Assembly (NCBI GenBank): GCA_963682175.1
Contig: OY821771.1
Location: forward strand, 13,267,001 to 13,331,000
DNA from: Triglochin maritima
Taxonomy: Eukaryota > Streptophyta > Magnoliopsida > Alismatales > Juncaginaceae
Direction: 5' to 3'
DNA length: 64,000 nucleotides
Part shown: positions 21,000-33,786 of the stretch, piece after piece
Layout: each line of letters starts with the position of its first letter
Position numbering within the stretch: position 1 is the first letter of the stretch
Program-made: the position numbers and the translations under genes
Notes under the pieces: model-generated
The model's input: only the letters and a program-made list of their open reading frames with translations
Database searches by the model: none
What the model was told of the DNA's origin: nothing

Positions 21000-22080
21000 T
21001 TGTCTAAAATATGTCTAGCGGTGGATATGTTACTGTATTTTAGTTCTATTTTTGATCTCTAAAGTGAATTTATTTGATGCTGTTCTCTAATGCATCTGTG
21101 ACCGATACAAAAAAAAGAAAAAGGATGCTAGCTGCTGCTGTGGCTTGCATGTTTTGAGTTTACTATACTTAAACTTATTGATGGTTACTTAATATGATCC
21201 AAAAAAAGTGATCAAAGTCCTCTTTTAATCCTTCAAAAGGTATGAACCGATGCTGACCCAAGCCTCCTGATCTGGCATTTGTAATCCCGAAGGCATGTCG
21301 CATTTTTTTGGGATAATTGAACGAGATAATGACGGCTTTTGGTTGCCTCTTCAGTCTCCGAATACATATGAAGGTTCGAATGTAAACCTCTTTCAACAGA
21401 TTTGTAGTTTGGTTCACAATCTTCCACACGCTATCGTTTTCGAATGACACGAAAAACAAAATTTCTAAAGTCCTTAGTATCAAGGGTTGAGGAAAATCAT
21501 TTTTAGTGGATTTAAGGCAAACTTGACCATTAATCATGAGTTTCATCAAGTTCTTCGGTGAATGACAGTTTCTTTGGTATTGCTAATCATGAGTTTCATC
21601 TATATAACGTTAGAATGATAAATTTACCGTTAATTTTTTTAATGTAAACAAAGTGATCTTTTTCAAGCATAGAAAACATATTCTCTCTTATAACTTGACG
21701 GAAGCAAGTAATCCACTTTCTAGGTGTTTGTTTAAGTCATATAAATTTCTTAGCTTACACACTCTACACTGTTCTTCATTGATTCCATGTAGATTTCCTT
21801 CTCAAGTTCTTCGGTGAGAAAAATAGTCTTTTACGTACGTTTGGTAAAGTTCAAAGTTCATTTGAAACACAATGGCTAGAAGGTGTGTCAAGGCAAACTT
21901 GACCATTAATGAAAAAGTTTTCTCAAAATACACGTGGTTCATCGATTAGAGTCACCTCTGATGATTCATCATCATTTTCCTCTTGAGCTATCGTAATAGA
22001 TTCTTCCTTCAAGTCGAATTGTCAGAGAAGAATAAACCTACGTCTGCTAACGTAAATGGGATATGATTGCTCATCCTTAG
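21000..22080. other. Unrecognised AT-rich region with one minus-strand frame
   Basis: The longest open frame is on minus, 21175-21549 (124 codons). I do not recognise its product. It is Lys/Phe-rich with no signal peptide, membrane segment or zinc motif, and lacks a clear splice or promoter context. Parts of it recur nearby: GGCAAACTTGACCATTAAT at 21516 and 21891, and CAAGTTCTTCGGTGA at 21547 and 21801, so it may be a decayed repeat rather than a gene. Confidence 0.3.
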
Positions 22081-22500
22081 GGACCATGACTTGGACCACT
22101 TGGTTATCAGTTCTCTATCTTCAATATCAGTTTTTTTTCTCTTCCACGTCAGTTTTCTCTTTCCTCAACTCACTTTTTTCTCTTTCCTACACTATTCACC
22201 TCTTAACCACAACCCACAACAACCTATCTCTCTCATTCACATCATTTCGGGTCCATCTTGGTAAAAATTTAAAAAAAAAATAAAAAATTAAAACAATTAT
22301 AAAACGTATTTTCAAAAAAAAACTCAAACAAAAATTTCAAAAATTCAAAACAAAACCTAAAAACTAAAAATCAAAAAATAATGGACGACCGGGTCGACGA
22401 CCCGGTCATCCACGACCCAGGATAACTCACCGTTAAGCAAAAGATGCCCATGCATCTTTGCATGACCGCGCCCCATAAGGGTGCTCTTAGTGATGGAGTG
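22080..22500. mobile_element. Possible small DNA transposon, copy 1
   Basis: About 22104-22345 resembles 31308-31520 in order and content: TTATCAGT, then a pyrimidine-rich stretch with CCACGTCA, CTC-TTCACATCATTT-GGG, an A-rich run and CGTATTTTCA. A perfect hairpin with 10-base arms (GACCGGGTCG) is at 22387-22407. I cannot fix terminal repeats or a target duplication. Confidence 0.4.
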
Positions 22501-23167
22501 AGAGCTATCTGGTCATGAACATTACCACTCCCACTAGTAATTCGTCAATCTTATTTTTCAAACAAGTCCAATGACTATTACTTAAATTTTGAAAATCATT
22601 TTCGAAAAATGTGACATCTTTAAACTCAAGTTCTGTCTTTCTCTCATTCTCATTGAACCCGACGAAGACAACCACTTTTTTGGTTAGTTTTTGTGAGTCT
22701 TTAGCTATACTTTCGATCGTTGCCTTTGTGCGAGGATTCTGGCTATGCACAAAAAATATATTCCTGATGGTTGCGGTTCAGCAGTTCTCTTCTTGGAATG
22801 CTAATCTCACATTCGCGAAGAAATGCATATATTAACTAGAATAAAAAGAACATCCCAATCAAATTTCTTTATTGTAAACAATCCGATATATTTCTCTAAC
22901 AAATTTTTCCCTCAAAATATGACCAAATTAAATCAGGGACTTTTTTTTCCAATTAAATTTTTTTTTTATTTTTTTTTCCAAAATAAACATCTCCCAAACA
23001 CATTTCTTATACTAGACCCACTGTCACCATGTGGTGGAGACGTGTGTTGTTTTCTAGTTGTGTCTACAGAACTCGATGTCTCGGCGTCAACAAAACTACA
23101 GATGCTGAGTTCTGTAGAAAAAAATATTTGCAGAACTCGGCGTTGCCACTGAGTTCTTTATAGGAAA
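22500..23167. other. Unrecognised AT-rich spacer
   Basis: Short frames here (for example 22505-22750 minus and 22823-23152 plus) have no recognisable domain. The words AGAACTCG/CGAGTTCT occur several times between 23060 and 23150 but form no clear structure. Confidence 0.35.
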
Positions 23168-24505
23168 TGAGCATTGGGACAAGTACATCAAGACTCAAGG
23201 CTTGTAATCAAAGCTTTGGACCAAGACATGTAACTTTATATTTATTGAGTCCATATGATTTTATGTAAACTTGAGCACTAGGATTCTGTCCCGTCATTTC
23301 TCGGTAAACCGAACTTATTTCGGTTAACTGAACTATACCTAGTTCGGTCCACCGAACACTTGTCGGATAGACGAATACTTCCCATAGTGAAACCTAGGTG
23401 TTCTCTGGATTTGCCCCAACAGAAGACCGAATAGCCCTGGACCGGTTTTGGACTTTGCTCCAACGGTTGCATTCAAATCAAGACCCTAGAGCCCAAATTA
23501 ACTTGACCCACTTCAGACGACCGCACACACTTCGGTCTACCAAATTCATTTTGGCTTTAGGAGCCCAACAACTATTTAACTTGACCGTTATTGGTAAAAC
23601 AATTTCCCACGCATTGTCAGCGCAAAACCCGCGCTAACTTCGGTCTACCAAAGTATAGACGGTCAACCGAACTAGACATGAACAGAGTCCAATCAATCCT
23701 ACTGTCCACCTTGGAACGGTGAACCGAATCGACTTCAGTGAACCGAGTTTAATTAGGGCTAAATAGATAAAAGCTACTGGAGGTTGGTGAACGGTGATCC
23801 AATACTTAATCGGTCAACCGAGTTCTTAGTTCAGACCAATGTTTCAGACTACCGTGTGGATAACGGTCGACCGAATCTGTCTCGATTTCTGGACGAGCTT
23901 AAGTCACATCTTGCTTTCTCATTGGTCCATTCACCACCAACTCTCCAACGGATCTATAAGCTTTGAAACCTATATAAACACCACTCTAGAGACAAAAAAC
24001 AGGATACAACACCTTCTATTCATCAACTATCTTTGTGCTCTCAATTCCCAAACCTTCAAAGCTTATTCTTCAACACTCAAGCCTAAACTTCACCACTTGC
24101 ATATCCAATTCAATATCATATCCAAGTGTGCTCAAGTATAGAGTGTTAGTTAGAGTGTGATTCAACTTCTATATCAAAGAATCAAAGAGTTGTAAAAGCT
24201 TCGAGGAAGCTCCCTCTCGTGTTGTGAGAGGAGACATCAGCGAGGCGAGGATTGTTCGCAAGGCTCAGTGTTGTAAACGACGTTGATCTCGGCCTGGAAA
24301 GGAGATCGGTTAGTGGAACCGTAAGCAAGGCTCGGGGGATCGAGCGAGGCTTGCGAGGAGGACTAGGACCCGGGTGTGGGTGCCGAACCTCTCTAAACTC
24401 CGGTGTCGACGATTTGTGGTTTGCATTGTCTCTACTTCTTAATCCTTCGCTTAGTATTTTTAATTCCGCATTTTTCGAGCAATTAGAGGGTCATTGATCC
24501 TAACA
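23168..24505 (+). repeat. Copia 5' LTR (SIRE-like), with palindrome array in U3
   Basis: The LTR begins TGAGCATTGGGACAAG and ends GATCCTAACA, directly followed by a primer-binding site ATTGGTATCAGAGC (24506-24519), complementary to the initiator Met tRNA end as in Ty1/copia elements. U3 (23300-23880) holds about ten copies of TCGGTNNACCGA or close variants. A TATA-like CCTATATAAACACC is at about 23969 and GC-rich U5 sequence follows (24180-24420). No full-length partner LTR is in the window. Confidence 0.75.
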
Positions 24506-24720
24506 ATTGGTATCAGAGCATTAGGTTGCTAATTTTATTTACTTAATCGTAATTTAGCATGACATCTTCTTCTAATCATTGTGAATGATTATCCACATCT
24601 AAGCCACATTTGTTTAATGGGTTAAACTATGACTATTGGAAGAAAATAATGAGAATATATTTGCAATCAAATGATTTGAAATATTGGACTGCTTGACTGA
24701 GAAACTGCTGCGTGGGATAT
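24506..24720 (+). pseudogene. Copia primer-binding site and start of gag, truncated
   Basis: A gag-like start at 24559 gives MTSSSNHC, a stop, then KPHLFNGLNYDYWKK and MRIYLQSNDLKYWTA, the conserved copia gag N-terminus. Similarity stops at about 24700-24720, so the rest of this element is gone or replaced. Confidence 0.72.
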
Positions 24721-27700
24721 GCGATTCGTAATCTGCATTAACTACATTAACTACAAGCAGTTACATTAACTACATTAACAAAATGAAATATTCTACTGAA
24801 ATGAAATTATACTAAGCAAACAAGAAATATTAAAGAACTAAAAGGACATAAAACAAAACAAGCATGTAATCATATGAAAGGAATTTAAACTACTTAAATG
24901 AAAATATTAATGTTGTATACAATGCAGTTGTTACATACAATATGGAATGCATTGATAATAATTTATTTGAGGCTTATTTGGAAGAAAATACTTGTTTTCA
25001 TAATTCTATAAATCTTCTTAAACTAAAGATTTAATGTGAATGTTCAATTGACCTTTATTGATTTGTATTATTCATCAAAGGTGTAAATATCAAAATATGT
25101 AGGTATATGGTTATTTTACTTACATCTTGAATTTTTATTTATTCATCATGAGGTAATTAATTACTCACATGTAACTTTGTATTGATTCACTTGCTTAGTA
25201 TAAGTTATATGAATTCTTAGTATCATGTTGATTAAAAGAGTATTTGTAAAGTCGTTCAAGCATGTGATTATTACTTGTTAATTTTGATGCATCACATGAT
25301 CATTCACAACTATTACAAGCATTCATCTCGTGAGCACATAATATTCATCTTGATAGATGAATATATATAGTACAATGTGCTACATTATAGTGGAATTTGA
25401 ATCACCATGTTACAAGTGATCATTGTTATTAAAAATGATATGTATTGGGCAGAAGACAAAAATCTTGTGATCATTGTTAATGAAAATAATATGCATTTGC
25501 CCAGAAGGCGAATATCTTAATATTCATACAATGCTACTATACAAAGATTTAGAGATTATTCATTTAAAGAGGGTTATGAATTTTATGATAATCCCTGAAT
25601 GATTCGTATGACCATCTAAATGACGTGCAAATAGCCAATTGAGTAAAAATGCACGTCGATCTCTAAATCAAACCCTTTGACCAGAAGTTCATAGATATAT
25701 AGAGATTAGTAGTAAAAGAAAAAAATTAATTTATTGATCACTTTACAAATTAATGACCCAATACTCTTTTGGGTTATGCATCACTGATGATTGAAGGTCA
25801 TGAGAGTTGTTGGAAAATCACGATACCTTTCTTGTTTATTTTTTGGTGTGCCGGAAGCACACACTACAAAGTATCGTGAAAACAAGAGCATAAGCAGTGA
25901 ACTAAATTTTGTGCAAATAAGAAGTATGAAATAAAGATGACATCAACAAAACATGCCCAGAAGTGCCTAAATAAAATAATCTCTTATATTAATTATAGAT
26001 GTCATCATTAGTATTATTTTTGTAAAGCTTTAGATAATTTTTTTGACTTCCATCACGACCAAAATGAAGTTAAATTTGTCGACCGATTTGCACAATAAAA
26101 TGAGAGTCCCTCTGTTTTTTAAAATATCTCTCGATATTGATCATTATGAGGTCTTAAAATTTAGACATGATACATTAATGTGCATATATACCTGCTAATA
26201 TTATTTATTAATTTTTATGGTAGATATACATCATGTTATGAATCATCCCCTACCTTACTTGTACAATAATGAATAAATTGTTTTCCTCCTGCGATTTAAA
26301 GCTCTTGAAGGGCTAAGTTTATTGTCCAATCCAATAATCATATATATGATGTACATTTTCTGACATTATGGGGAGAAGCTAGAAGCTTACAGAATGTCAA
26401 GAAAATGTACTATATTGAATCTGAAGTTCATAAGAGAATATACGTACAAGTATGGTTGAACCTGAAGTTCATAAAATCATTATCTTACAATATCTATCAA
26501 ATAATTGTCATACATTTTCATTGATTACAAAAGAGCGACTAAGTCTTATATTACTAGACATAAACCACATAATATAAAGTGGAGATCTCCACATGATAAA
26601 ATATATTTAAGCTCAACCAACGCCATAAGCGTGGACCATAACATATATTGTTTGTGGAAATAAAATAAAAGTTAGTCACTCTCATTGCACCTCCTGAAGA
26701 ATATAAACCCGTAAAAATAAATGTAGCTGCTAAACAAAAGATTAAGGAAATTACGGAGATACAGAATGGTCAAATCCTAAAGTTTTGGGAAACGATGAGG
26801 ATTTGATTATTATTGACGTAAAACTTGCAATCAACTATATATGTTGATACGAGAGATATTAAATAATTATTAAAATTATTGTCGACAATTCATTCACCTT
26901 CTTAATAGCATGCTATATCAAGAGAAAAATTGGATCCAAAACCTATGATATTATAAGAATGCCAGAATCATTCGTATTTAATATAAACAAAAGAAGGCGA
27001 ACAATATCGAATAAACTCGCTGAATAAACATATTATTTGGACCTGTAGTCCTGATTTCTGAAACTATATCCCTGAAGGATACAAATAGAAATCACAATAA
27101 CATGTGATACATTATAAAGAGAGAAGTAATATAAGGGAATTTGCAGGATCCAACATCCATCGTGATGTTACTCATTCTCTCATCATATTGATAATACGTT
27201 ATGCTATATGATCAATATGATATGCATATAAGATATGATTATGACTTTAAAGTTTTATAAGTCACTTAATATTGGTACATATATGAGAGTCTCTGAAGGA
27301 CAAAGATGACAAAGTATATTATATAATAGCAAGAATCAAAAGATGCACTATACAAAGATCACTATACGAAGAAACAAGTAAGAGTAACTCATCCCGAAGA
27401 ATGATACGAAATTGATCTTAGCCTTCCATATGTTTCGCCCAATAACAAAATTTTCTATTATTTATTATATGCATATGACTTGATGTCATAAGACCTCCAA
27501 TAGAGTTTTTGAAAAACTGTGAAATATTTAAATGATGGATGTTTTAATAAATGACTAGAGATAAACCAATTGTTTTTCGACATGAAGTTTGAACATTCTC
27601 CAGAAGAGAATTGGCACAATGATTCAAAAGAGAATATTGAAGAAAAATATTCTACTAAATGCTCATCTTGAAAGCACATTAACAAAGGGCATCTATTGTA

Positions 27701-28510
27701 TATCGAGAAAGATCCAATTCTTATAGGACCTGAAGTTCCTTATCATGTTCACAGAAAATGTTTTTCTGAAAACATTTAGATGACATTCAAGGATCTACCA
27801 ATTTCTAGTCATGCGACAAAGATTTATATTAGTGATGTTTCTTATATGTCCAATACACATAAATTATTATCACAAACTATTTGGTGTCATTATGTGGAGT
27901 CATTACAACTTTATGCAAGTTGGTGAATCACTTATTGATTCTTACATTCTCATATTGCTTTGACATCAATGTAAAAATGAGACATCTTTAAATTGTCCAA
28001 AAGTAATATCTTTTGAGGTAACATATTCATATTTTGCAAAAGTTGTCACAGTTTGTGTTACTCCGAGTATATCATTTGAGAAAAATCGTGCAAACACATT
28101 TCGCAATCCTATTATCTAAGTGAAATATAGTAAATATCCATTAAATCCGTTAAAATATCATGTATTTGTTTATTGAATCCCCATGCACTTTTGTGTTTAA
28201 GAATTTTGTAAAATATATTTGTAAGTTTGGTAAACTACGAATCAAGGGGAGCAGATTTTTATTTTTCGTCCATGAAGGACGGATATACCTGAAGGATAAA
28301 CCCCGGAAGGCTTGTAGTTGCACTTTTTTTCCCTTTTTCCAATTTTTATCCTAAAATGTTTTATTGGTTAAAGGTTTTTAATGAGGCAACTTGTGCAATT
28401 TTGTTAGCGTATGTTATGTATTCTTTTCCTTAGCTACTTTTCCCACTAGGTTTTGTAGCAAGGTTTTTAACGAGACATAAACATAACACATATTAACTAA
28501 GGGAGTGTTA
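24720..28510 (+). pseudogene. Heavily decayed copia gag-pol body
   Basis: There is no long frame, but scattered stretches read as copia polyprotein on +. Around 26680-26800 the text runs through APPEYKPVKINVAAKQKIK and then an NGQ-, DEDLIIIDVKLA-like stretch. 27715-27760 has a short conserved-looking piece. Stops are frequent and the sequence has drifted AT-rich, with no recognisable integrase or YVDD core. It is probably the body of the element whose 3' end is at 28590-29105, but I could not find its 5' LTR. Confidence 0.5.
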
Positions 28511-28860
28511 TAAATGTATGTTGAATTGAGGGGGAGAATTATCGGTGCACTCTTTTTTCCTTCACCAAGTTTTTGTCCCACAGGATTTTACTTGGTAAGG
28601 TTTTTAATGAGACAGACCAATCAACTGACAGTTGATCAGATCCAATCAAGAGAGAATTTGACGGATTTATTTACAAAGTTATCTACCACCAAAGTCTTTA
28701 GGAAGTTTGTCTTCAAAATTGGTGTTCGTCGTTTGAAGAATGTAAGTTGAAGTGAGGGGGAGCATCATAGGGTGCTGCACTCTTTTTCCTTCACCAAGTC
28801 TTTAATCCCATTAGGTTTTTCTTGGTAAGGTTTTTAATGAGGCAACATCTCGAGTGTGTA
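28290..28860 (+). repeat. Three degenerate repeats in the copia 3' region
   Basis: A unit with CTTTTTTCC, CACCAAGT/CCACTAGG, TTTT and TGGTAAGGTTTTTAATGAG recurs at about 28330-28400, 28540-28615 and 28780-28850, with a weaker version at 28430-28475. Similar tandem copies flanking the pol 3' end are known in some copia elements. Confidence 0.55.
28640..28755 (+). pseudogene. Copia RNase H C-terminus
   Basis: Reads NLTDLFTKLSTTKVFRKFV then FKIGVRRLKNVS and a stop at 28748. This is the conserved end of copia RNase H (N-DLFTK...F-IG-RRL), followed by the purine-rich GTGAGGGGGAGCATCA. The coding sequence immediately upstream is decayed. Confidence 0.75.
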
Positions 28861-28882
28861 AAGGTGATCCTCCAAGTGGGAG

Positions 28883-29105
28883 AGTTATGAAATCCAAAAG
28901 TCTTGGATGATCCACCTTCTCCTCCCATAACTCCATCAACCTCTCACATTCTCATTTGTAAATTCTTGTAACATACACCGTTTCATTTGCCTCCTTTACC
29001 CTATAAATAGGAGACCATTGTAACACTTTGAGGATGGAAAATACAAATAATTTTTCTCCCTCAAATCATCATATTTTTTGTTATTTATTCTATTATTTTA
29101 TAACA
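28883..29105 (+). repeat. Short copia 3' LTR, about 223 bp
   Basis: This follows the polypurine tract AAGTGGGAG (28874-28882). It begins (A)GTTATGAAATCC, where a normal TG has become AG, and ends TTATAACA. Inside is a TATA-like CTATAAATAGG at about 29001. The length and terminal sequences match small-LTR copia lineages. Confidence 0.65.
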
Positions 29106-29164
29106 GAATTGTGCATTTTTTAGTAAGTCATGATGAAGAATTATTTAGCATCACTCTATTCCTT

Positions 29165-31287
29165 TTGTGTTAGTTTCCTTGAAACAAAACACAAACCCTA
29201 ACCCCCAGCCGTCCCCCACCTCCTTTACCTACCCTTATCCATGCCACCACCTCAGACCACACCTCCATCTCCGGCGAGCTACTGGTTGATCTCCGGCGAA
29301 TTTTGAAGAAGCAAGCAAGTGGGCATCCTTGTGTGCGGCTAGAAGGGTCTTGGCTGATCTCCATCAAGCTTAGGTGTGCCCTTGCTGATCAGGTATGCCT
29401 CTAGCCCTTAGAATAGGATATAGTGGTCGATGTTGGGCGGAAAGCTGCTTAATACCAGTGGTTGGTCAGTCATGAGGGCTAGGGTTTTCACAACAAGAGT
29501 GCCACCGATCGGGTGGACTGTGGTGCAACTCTGGTCTTCTGTGGCTGACCGTGCATTTTATCCCATAGCACGTCCCCTCCTCCCTATTTCCCTTGGTGGT
29601 TTGATGCATAAATCAGGAGGGAGGAGGCTGGGTCATGGAGAGCATGTCGGGCAGGGTATTGCATGCATCTTACGTGACGTGCAACTCACTCGTGTGGTTT
29701 GATTTTGAGATCTTTTGGTGGTTCTGTTATTATGTTTATCATGCTGTAGCATAATCATTCTCCTGGTTGTGTTATTTATTTGTGATTTTGCTCATTGGCA
29801 TGATTTCATGACTCATTATGTATATATATAAGTCATAAATCATCATTGGTTTCAGATCTGGTGTTTCTGCGCGATTTGTCAAAACTGTCCAGACTTTCAT
29901 GCAAGAGGAGCTTGCTAATTTTAGTCCTTATACTCATGTTTTGATTCATGATTTCGTCCAAACTTTAGTACATACATTGTTACTGATTTAGATCACCTAA
30001 TCTTGCATAATTTCGTGACTTGTTACGTGGATAGTTCGTAGATCATCTCTGATTTCAGATCATGTGTTCGGCGAGATTCAGCGATTCTGTCCAGATTTCC
30101 TTGAATGAAGTTCTTGCTGATTTAGGTTTTATATTCATGTATGGTTTCATGATTTCGTTCACACATTAGTTACATGAATTGTTACTATTTTAGATCACCT
30201 AATCTTGCATGATTTCATGACTTGTTACGTGAGTAGTTCATAAGTCATCACTGATTTAGATCTTATATCTGTGCGTGGTTTAGCTAATATGTCTAAATAA
30301 TGCAGCAGGACTCATTCTGATTTTAGTCCAGTAATGATTGATACAAGTATATGCTCTGATTTGACAATTCCCTAAGATATATTCATGACATCTCATCTCA
30401 TAATAAGTTGCATATTTCCATCTAGATGTTAATGCAACCGGTATAGATGCATGTATCGACTTGAATGTTGCTATGAGTTTCTAAAGTCTGATTTTATCCC
30501 AATAGTGTTAGCTCATGAGTATGATCTGATTTTTGTATGACTTATCTGATATATCTTGTTATGCATGAGACGTAATCAGTATCCACCTATGATCTATGCT
30601 ATACATCCTATGACGTCTAGTATGGTGCAAATCTATAAGCATGCATGTATGTATATATGTATATCGATTATGAATGTATTAGACTCCTGATTTCAGAGGC
30701 ATGCCTTCCATATTGGATTACTAATACATTTATGTATTAATTCCTGTCCATATAATCTCTGACCATGTTCTGAATCACAAGCTTCTAATGCATGTATGTT
30801 TCTGAAATTTATGATGTATGCTATCCATTACTTGCAGTGTTTGATCATGATACATCCTGCTGTTATACTTGTTATGTTGTTCTTTTAATACTGATATATT
30901 AATGATGTGAAGTGTAATGATGTGGTTATGTATGTTACTTAGGACATCATACCTTATGACATCGTTATGATGACCCGTAGATGATTTGATTGGTTGTTAT
31001 ATCGATTTATTGATCCGATCATGATTGTTTGCTGTTGTGAGTGCTTTTTGATCCCTGAGTGGGATGTTCTGAATCTGATTTTGTTGGGGCTGTAAGGAGG
31101 GTATTCGTTTACCCTTCCTTGAGCTCGTTCGGGACTTTGTACCCACACTAGATTTTAAATGCTTAAGTAGCTTGCACCACATTTTATCTGATAATTAATT
31201 CTGGGCACGTTCTAGTTCTGGGCCAACGGGCCACAAGTGGGTCCTCAAGCTTCAGATGCCATTCAATTAAGACCCCTATGTGAGGGC
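29165..31287 (+). repeat. Family X long LTR, copy i, + orientation, truncated at both ends
   Basis: This is the same sequence family as 36642-40251 read on the opposite strand. Shared landmarks are CCCCCACCTCC near the start, the ATCTGATTTCAGATCATG-type stretches around 29870-30260, GGGGCTGTAAGGAGGGTATT at about 31088 and GACCCCTATGTGAGGG at about 31270. The first 500 bp and roughly the last 1.4 kb are missing. Short frames in it have no support. Confidence 0.65.
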
Positions 31288-31504
31288 CAGGCGTAAGACC
31301 ATATTTATCAGTGCCCGGGCACTTCCCGGGTGCCCAGTTTTCTCTCTCCGCCACGTCAACACAAACCAAACCCCCCAAATTTTCTTTAACCACACCCAAA
31401 AACAACCCAGACACCTTACATTCTCTCCCTTCACGTCATTTGGGGATCAATTCTGGATAAAACACAAAAAAATTAAAATTTAAAAAGTATAAACAAATAA
31501 AAAA
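31288..31504. mobile_element. Possible small DNA transposon, copy 2 (partial)
   Basis: A second copy of the sequence at 22104-22345, lying at the junction between family X copy i and the Athila leader. It carries GCCCGGGCACTTCCCGGGTGCCC-like inverted words at 31313-31335 (arms GGGCAC and GTGCCC). Its ends are not defined. Confidence 0.35.
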
Positions 31505-31830
31505 CATATTTTCATAAGTTTTAGGGAGGTGAGGTATGTCGAGACTAGTGATCTCGAAGTTAGGCGTCGTCTAGCCTAAGGACCTATAGCCATAAGTTGT
31601 TTGAGCCTTGTTTGCTTGTGTGCTTCTACCTTCTCCCATCACCCACGCTAGCTCTAGGGATTCTTCCTTTCTCATCTGAGTCTTCTCCTTGTCTATATTC
31701 TTCGTTATAGTCTCCTCCTCTGATTACACCTTCTGTTGTATGTTGTTTTAGAGTCGAGCTAAGTGTTTTATGCGAGGTTGGGCTCGTTCTGGTGAGAGCG
31801 CTCAACTTCAGAGAGTGCATTTTATTGAGA

Positions 31831-33780
31831 TGGACAGTCTAGGTGATCACCCATCTCCGCCTTGAGCTCCTTTGGAGCGCGAGGCTGAGACGTCTCGTGG
31901 AGATGGTGCAGACCGAGGTCCATACATGGATTACCTCGGTCCACTCCCACCACCACGTAGACCTCATTATCCTCTTCCTCTAATTCAGGAGGAAGAGGGA
32001 TTTGGTCAGGATCAAGTTCTTGGTGCACCACCACTACTAGCTCGACGGGATAGACCGATGACTTTGTGGGAGCGGATCCATCATATTTGGGCCGTGCAAC
32101 CTTCTTGCACAGTTCTTCCACCAGCTCGTGGGAACAACTATGAACTGAAACCTCAATATGTGAGCATGCTTCCTACCTTCATTGCTAATAAGGAGGATCC
32201 GTATATTTTATACGTGATTTCGAGGAGGTATGCTCCATGTTCAAGCTTCAACAACTTGACGAGGACTTAGTCTGGTTGAGGATGCTTTCTTTCTCATTGA
32301 AGGATAACGCGAAGAAATGGATGTACAACCTCCCGACGAGCTCTATTCGGTCTTGAGATGACTTTGTGACCATTTTTCTAAAGTGATTTTTACCTCAAAG
32401 TAAACTCAACAGATATGTCACCAAATACATCAAATGTATTAGACTGAGACCGAATCTTTTCATGCTTTCTTTGAGAGGTTCAAAGACCTTCTCCTTTTGT
32501 GCCCTCATCATGGACTTGAGCTATGGCAGTTGTGCCAGATTGTTTAGGAGGGCCTCAACTACAACACCCGCACATTGTTGGAGTCGATGTGTCAGGGTGA
32601 TTTCAAAATGAAACCCATAGATGAGGCATGAGACACTTTTGAATTGATGGCTGAATGTACCTTTGAGTGGGATACCATTAGAGTGCCACCAGCCGCCAGG
32701 TCTTCTGGTCGAGCTGGATCATATCAATTTGAGTCAACTATCGCGTCTGAGGCAAAATTGGTTACTCTCATGCGTAGGATTGCGAGTTTAGAGTTGGATC
32801 GAGCTCCTGTAGCTCAGGTCTACTCTCGCGTGTAGTAGGTGTGGACTTACGGGACATGATGACTTGGAATGTGCTTACGCTCCAAGGGATACTGAGCATG
32901 CAAATGCGATGTATCAACAGAGACCCCGTAACGACCCTTACAGTCACTCCTACAATCCGGGATGACGTAACTATCCTAATTTCTCTTGGGGGCCTAGTGG
33001 GGGTCACGGTCAGAGCTCGCACGCTCAACCTCAACCTCCACCCTATCAACCTCCATGCCCATCGGCGACCTAACAACCCCCACATCAAAGGTCTAAGTAC
33101 CATAATTACCAACCTCCTCAGGCCTCCTAGTCGGGTTATTCTAACCAAACTCCACTGCCCAGCGGGTTGACACAAAGGACCCCTCTAGTGATCGACCCTT
33201 CATGCGTTCATGCAGAGCATGCAAAGTATAGTCAAAGCTTTTGAAATGCAAGTTACCCAGTTGACTCATCAGTTCTATGAACGTGAGAATGGTCAGTTAC
33301 CAAGTCAACCTGTGGTAAATCCCTGGGGTCAACCTGCTTAGGCTAGGCAGAATGTGCACAATGTTAAAAATGACCCTTCCCAACATGCAAATCTTGTCCA
33401 TACCATAAGATTGGGAAGGGTTGTTGACAATAATGTGGACATGCTTGAATCCAACCTTGTTGGTGACTCTTCCGAGGAGAGTCGTGAGTCTTTCAAGGAA
33501 CCCAATTCTGAGACTCCTCCTCGTGACAGCTATGCCCCCAAGACACCATTCCCTCATAGGTTGACTAAAAAACACGATGAACATTAGGACAAAATTGTTG
33601 AGGTACTTAGGCAAGTCAAGGTGAACATTCCGTTGTTGGACGTCGTTCAACAAATGCCACTGTATGCCAAGTTCTTTAAGGACTTTTGTACCGTGAAGAG
33701 GAGAACAAATGTTCCCAAAAAAGCATTTCTGGCCGCCAATGTGAGCTCGATATTGACACAACCCCGGTTGTCCAATTGTT
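31831..33780 (+). pseudogene. Athila-like gag, broken
   Basis: The start codon at 31831 gives MDSLGDHPSPP and a stop. Another frame continues with a Pro-rich N-terminus, then YELKPQYVSMLPTF (about 32140), the conserved entry of the Athila gag core. Later pieces of the capsid region lie in other frames (around 32450-32640), and 33787 starts the protease. Many stops and shifts mean no product. Confidence 0.7.
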
Positions 33781-33786
33781 TCTTGC

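Noticed and set aside
22056..22283. Two overlapping Ser/Leu-rich frames with membrane-like stretches
   Set aside because: They come from a pyrimidine-rich repeat also found at 31308-31504; the hydrophobic look is a base-composition effect.
24506..24525. TGGTATCAGAGC resembling part of an initiator tRNA gene
   Set aside because: It is only the primer-binding site beside a copia LTR; no tRNA arms or anticodon follow.
32768..33175. 135-codon minus-strand frame
   Set aside because: Antisense shadow of the gag region of the Athila element, Arg-rich and without a domain.
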